From positions 124,001 through 188,000 of IMG/VR virus record IMGVR_UViG_3300028859_000006: a stretch of 64,000 nucleotides of DNA; one strand, written 5' to 3'. Below, piece by piece: positions 61,734 through 64,000 of this stretch. A program made the translations under genes and the position numbers. The notes beneath the pieces are model-generated. The model did not search any database. It saw nothing but the letters and a program-made list of their open reading frames with translations, and was not told the DNA's origin. The stretch's first letter is position 1; the number at the start of each line of letters is the position of its first letter. The DNA is from a virus.

Positions 61734-62489
61734 ATGAATATAGGAATAGTTGTATTAGCTACAAATGCTTATTTTGTGTTAGGAATAAGATTTATTAAAA
61801 GATTTATGAAATTTTACAAAGGTGATAAAAATATCACATTCTATTTTTTCTCGGATAATGATCCAAAAAATTATATACCTGATAATATTGATGTTGAATA
61901 TTTTCATGTGACTAATAGTAATTGGGTAGATGGAACAAACTTAAAATTTACATCTATATTATCAATTAAAGATAAATTAAAAAGTGATTATCTATTTTAT
62001 TTTGATGCTGATACTAATGTAAATAAAGATTTTATTGAAGATTGGTTTATTGGAGATTTAGTTGGAGGCCAGCATTATGCAGATCAAGATTGGATGAAAA
62101 ATGAAAAAGGATTTGATAGAAATCCGTTATCAAAAGCATATGTACCATTTGATACTAAATTACATCAAATGTATTTTTATGGTGCTTTTTTTGGTGGTAC
62201 ATCTGAAAATATGATTGAATTTTGTAAAACTATGAGATATTATCAATTGGAAGATAAAAAAATACCATATGAACCTGGGGTAAACGATGAAAGTTACATT
62301 AATTGCTACTTACACTTTAATCCACCAACAAAAGTAGTTTTATGTAAAGACTTTGCTTTTGCTATTAGTGATAAAGGTGGAATAGGAGAAACTAGATATC
62401 CAGATCTAAATGTAGATGAACTTAAAAAAGAATTATTAATATATAAGAATGAATTTATTAATATTCAAAATAATAAACTAATAAACTAA
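61734..62489 (+). CDS. GT6-like glycosyltransferase
   Basis: 251 residues. MNIGIVVLATNAYFVLGIRFI, YFDADTNVNKDF (DxD position), GGQHYADQDWMKNEKGFDRNP (in part), YFYGAFFGGTSENMIEFCK, PGVNDESYINCYLHFNPPTKVVL (in part). YxGAfFGGt, (H/N)DESYxNxY and the P-xKVL segment are the landmarks of the GT6 (ABO, alpha-1,3-galactosyltransferase) family, which, as I recall, also occurs in bacteria and in a cyanophage. It adds Gal or GalNAc in known cases. A partial second copy of its 3' end lies at 63251-63349. Confidence 0.75.
   Translation: MNIGIVVLATNAYFVLGIRFIKRFMKFYKGDKNITFYFFSDNDPKNYIPDNIDVEYFHVTNSNWVDGTNLKFTSILSIKDKLKSDYLFYFDADTNVNKDFIEDWFIGDLVGGQHYADQDWMKNEKGFDRNPLSKAYVPFDTKLHQMYFYGAFFGGTSENMIEFCKTMRYYQLEDKKIPYEPGVNDESYINCYLHFNPPTKVVLCKDFAFAISDKGGIGETRYPDLNVDELKKELLIYKNEFINIQNNKLIN
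62430..62483 (+). repeat. 54-bp direct repeat flanking the GIY-YIG gene, copy 1
   Basis: Identical 54-bp sequence at 62430-62483 (3' end of the GT6-like gene) and 63284-63337 (remnant), one on each side of the GIY-YIG gene at 62507-63238. It starts GAATTATTAATATATAAGAA. Confidence 0.9.
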
Positions 62490-62506
62490 TAAACTAATAT
62501 ATAATT

Positions 62507-63238
62507 ATGAACATAGGAATATATAAAATTATTAGTCCATCAGGAAAAATATATATCGGACAAAGTTGGGATTTAAAAAAAAGATTTAATAAATATAAAA
62601 ATCTAAATTGTGAAAAACAAAGAAAATTATTTAATTCATTAGTTAAATATGGTTTTGAAAACCATATTGTAGAAATAATATGTGAATTTAATGATGATAT
62701 TACACAAGATATATTAGATCAAAAAGAAATATATTATATTAATGAATATAAAAATAACGGATTTGATATGTTAAATTTGGCATCAGGTGGTAGTAGAGGA
62801 AAGCATAGTGAAGAATCAAAAGAAAAAATGAGAAATAGAAAAGGGGTATTGCATCCTTCTTATGGTAAAAAAAGAACTAAAGAATTTTGTGAAAAAATAA
62901 AAGGAGAAGGTAATGCGAATTTTGGTAATAAAGGAGAAAAAAATCCGAATTTTGGAAAAAAACAAACAATTGAAAGAATATTAAAAACTAGTGGAGAAAA
63001 TAATTATTGGTATGGTAAAACAGGAAGTACTTCTCCGTTTTTTGGTATAAAACAAACCATTGAACAAATAGAAAAAAAATCCGGTAAAAATCACAAAAAA
63101 TCAAAAAAAGTTATTGATACATTAACTAATAAAATTTATGATACCATAGGACAAGCAGCAAAGGATTTAAATTTAACATATTCTACTTTGGTGACTAATA
63201 TAAGATTAAATAAATCTAGATTGAAATATTATAAATAA
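62507..63238 (+). CDS. GIY-YIG homing endonuclease with NUMOD3 repeats
   Basis: 243 residues. Residues 1-85: GIY-YIG domain (NIGIYKIISPSGKIYIGQSW, LFNSLVKYGFENH, LDQKEIYYINEY). Residues 90-190: NUMOD3-type repeats (GKHSEESKEKMRNRKG, HPSYGKKRTKEF, NPNFGKKQTIERI, SPFFGIKQTIEQI). C-terminal 200-240: helix-turn-helix-like NUMOD1-type unit (YDTIGQAAKDLNLTYSTLVT). Different from the 55254 enzyme in its repeats. Flanked by a 54-bp direct repeat, so it sits within a duplicated glycosyltransferase gene. Confidence 0.85.
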   Translation: MNIGIYKIISPSGKIYIGQSWDLKKRFNKYKNLNCEKQRKLFNSLVKYGFENHIVEIICEFNDDITQDILDQKEIYYINEYKNNGFDMLNLASGGSRGKHSEESKEKMRNRKGVLHPSYGKKRTKEFCEKIKGEGNANFGNKGEKNPNFGKKQTIERILKTSGENNYWYGKTGSTSPFFGIKQTIEQIEKKSGKNHKKSKKVIDTLTNKIYDTIGQAAKDLNLTYSTLVTNIRLNKSRLKYYK

Positions 63239-63250
63239 TTATTTAATTAA

Positions 63251-63349
63251 TATACAAATTTAGATATTCAAAATATTAAAAATGAATTATTAATATATAA
63301 GAATGAATTTATTAATATTCAAAATAATAAACTAATATATAATTTATGA
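63251..63349 (+). pseudogene. 3' remnant of a second GT6-like gene
   Basis: In frame from 63251: YTNLDIQNIKNELLIYKN... to KLIYNL-stop at 63347-63349. It aligns residue for residue with the end of 61734-62489 (YPDLNVDELKKELLIYKN...). It has no start and begins 13 nt after the GIY-YIG stop. The original gene's front part is missing, presumably replaced by the endonuclease gene. Its stop overlaps the next start (ATGA). Confidence 0.75.
63284..63337 (+). repeat. 54-bp direct repeat flanking the GIY-YIG gene, copy 2
   Basis: Second copy of the repeat at 62430-62483, within the remnant of the second GT6-like gene. Confidence 0.9.
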
Positions 63350-63991
63350 TAACAGTATATTCTATTCATTATAATAAATTAGATCATCTATATTTACAAT
63401 ATTTTCAATTAATGAAATATTGTAAAAAAAATAAATTATGTTATTGTAAATAATGGAATTGATGATGATTTTAGAAAAACAATAAGAGATTTTTGTGATA
63501 TATTAAATATTAAAGAAATAGTTATACAAAATAACGATAAGATTAATATGACAGCAATGCATCATAAAACTGCTCTTCAATATTGTTATGATAATTATAT
63601 ATCAAAAGATTTAAGTGATATTAGGGTTGTTATGAATTCTTATATTATACATTTTTGATTATTTTTCTTTTTCTGATATGATAGGTGATTTTCAACTTTG
63701 TGGATTAAAGATGGAGGTGATTGGAATGGAAATGTATATTGTGGTTATATTAATGCAGTAACTACTTTTGAATTAAATTATTTTACAGTAGATACAGATT
63801 GGGGAGTCGAAGTTATAAAAAAATAAGGAAAACATAAATTTTAGTTCAAAAAAATATAATTTACAAACAGATTGGAATTATTTTAATTATAATAGAAAAG
63901 AATTACTTAAATTAGTCAGTGTTGATGAATTATTTATATAATAGAATTATATCCTAATTTTAAAATAGATTATTACTCTCAACTTCCTTGA
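63346..63991 (+). pseudogene. Frameshifted glycosyltransferase-like gene
   Basis: ATG at 63346 opens MITVYSIHYNKLDHLYLQYF, but the frame breaks near 63440. Continuous coding is recovered by switching frames: NYVIVNNGIDDDFRKTIRDF, SDIRVVMNSYIIHF to about 63658, YFSFSDMIGDFQLCG to 63705, then DWNGNVYCGYINAVTTFELN to 63826, and KELLKLVSVDELFI, ELYPNFKIDYYSQLP to the stop at 63991. The joined protein of about 210 residues resembles phage proteins with a D-x-D-type GT core (here changed to NSY). At least four breaks: a decayed gene or a poorly assembled stretch. No other gene is seen here; the last 9 nt are uninformative. Confidence 0.6.
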
Positions 63992-64000
63992 AAATAAAAA

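Noticed and set aside
1-64000. Alternative genetic code (stop-codon reassignment)
   Set aside because: Long structural genes are open with the standard code, and genes end in TAA, TGA and occasionally TAG at sensible places beside terminators or coupled starts.

Overview
The window is about 64 kb of very AT-rich, gene-dense DNA with short or overlapping gene junctions and no tRNA, rRNA or CRISPR array that I can see. It is best read as part of a large T4-like (myovirus) phage genome infecting a member of the Bacteroidota. Phage evidence: a UvsW-type helicase next to a UvsY-like protein (the T4 neighbourhood), phage-type thymidylate synthase and Dam methylase, an M15 endolysin-type peptidase, several very large tail/baseplate/fibre proteins, and four homing endonucleases. 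Host evidence: three promoters of the Bacteroidota type (TTTG, 18-20 bp, TATCTTTG) in front of host-like genes, and no visible Shine-Dalgarno sequences.

Layout. 1-7.6 kb: mostly minus-strand accessory genes (small hypothetical proteins, a membrane protein, an OmpA-like outer-membrane protein overlapping a surface-anchored Ser-rich protein, a homing endonuclease), with a TnpB element splitting one gene. 7.6-13 kb: glycosyltransferase, small duplicated proteins, Dam, ThyA, and two tandem proteins with a possible ADP-ribosyltransferase-like end. 13-18.3 kb: hypothetical proteins, then a run of ATGA-overlapped small genes sharing an N-terminal leader (MKYIKxFE type) and a C-terminal KFN(I/L) tail. 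18.4-26.5 kb: three virion structural genes, with two leader-type genes between them. 26.5-29.1 kb: uvsY-like to uvsW. 29.1-37 kb: homing endonuclease, endolysin-type peptidase, more leader-type genes, and an IS607-type element (serine recombinase plus TnpB) that has split a GNAT acetyltransferase gene. 37-52.5 kb: tail/baseplate proteins and two fibres, one collagen-like and one of 2152 residues. 52.5-55.1 kb: membrane protein, glutamine-dependent NAD synthetase and a small conserved phage protein. 55.2-64 kb: a glycosylation locus (a fused GT4 + autotransporter-heptosyltransferase-like protein, a TIG-repeat virion protein, a GT with a DxD-like motif, a GT6-like protein, two GIY-YIG endonucleases, decayed glycosyltransferase remnants).

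Two regulatory classes are visible. About 15 transcription-unit heads carry TTTATATATAA or a close variant 12-25 nt before the start codon, like the T4 late promoter (TATAAATA). The OmpA/anchor pair, the 4118-4549 operon and NadE carry host-type promoters. The most unusual feature is the set of about a dozen otherwise unrelated small proteins (LRR, zinc-ribbon, GNAT, DUF3820/OB-like and others) with the same short N-terminal leader, and mostly the same C-terminal tail. The leader resembles the T4 capsid-targeting sequence (MKTYQEFIAEA), so these could be a set of internal head proteins injected with the DNA. All functional calls are from reading the sequence; no database search was run.
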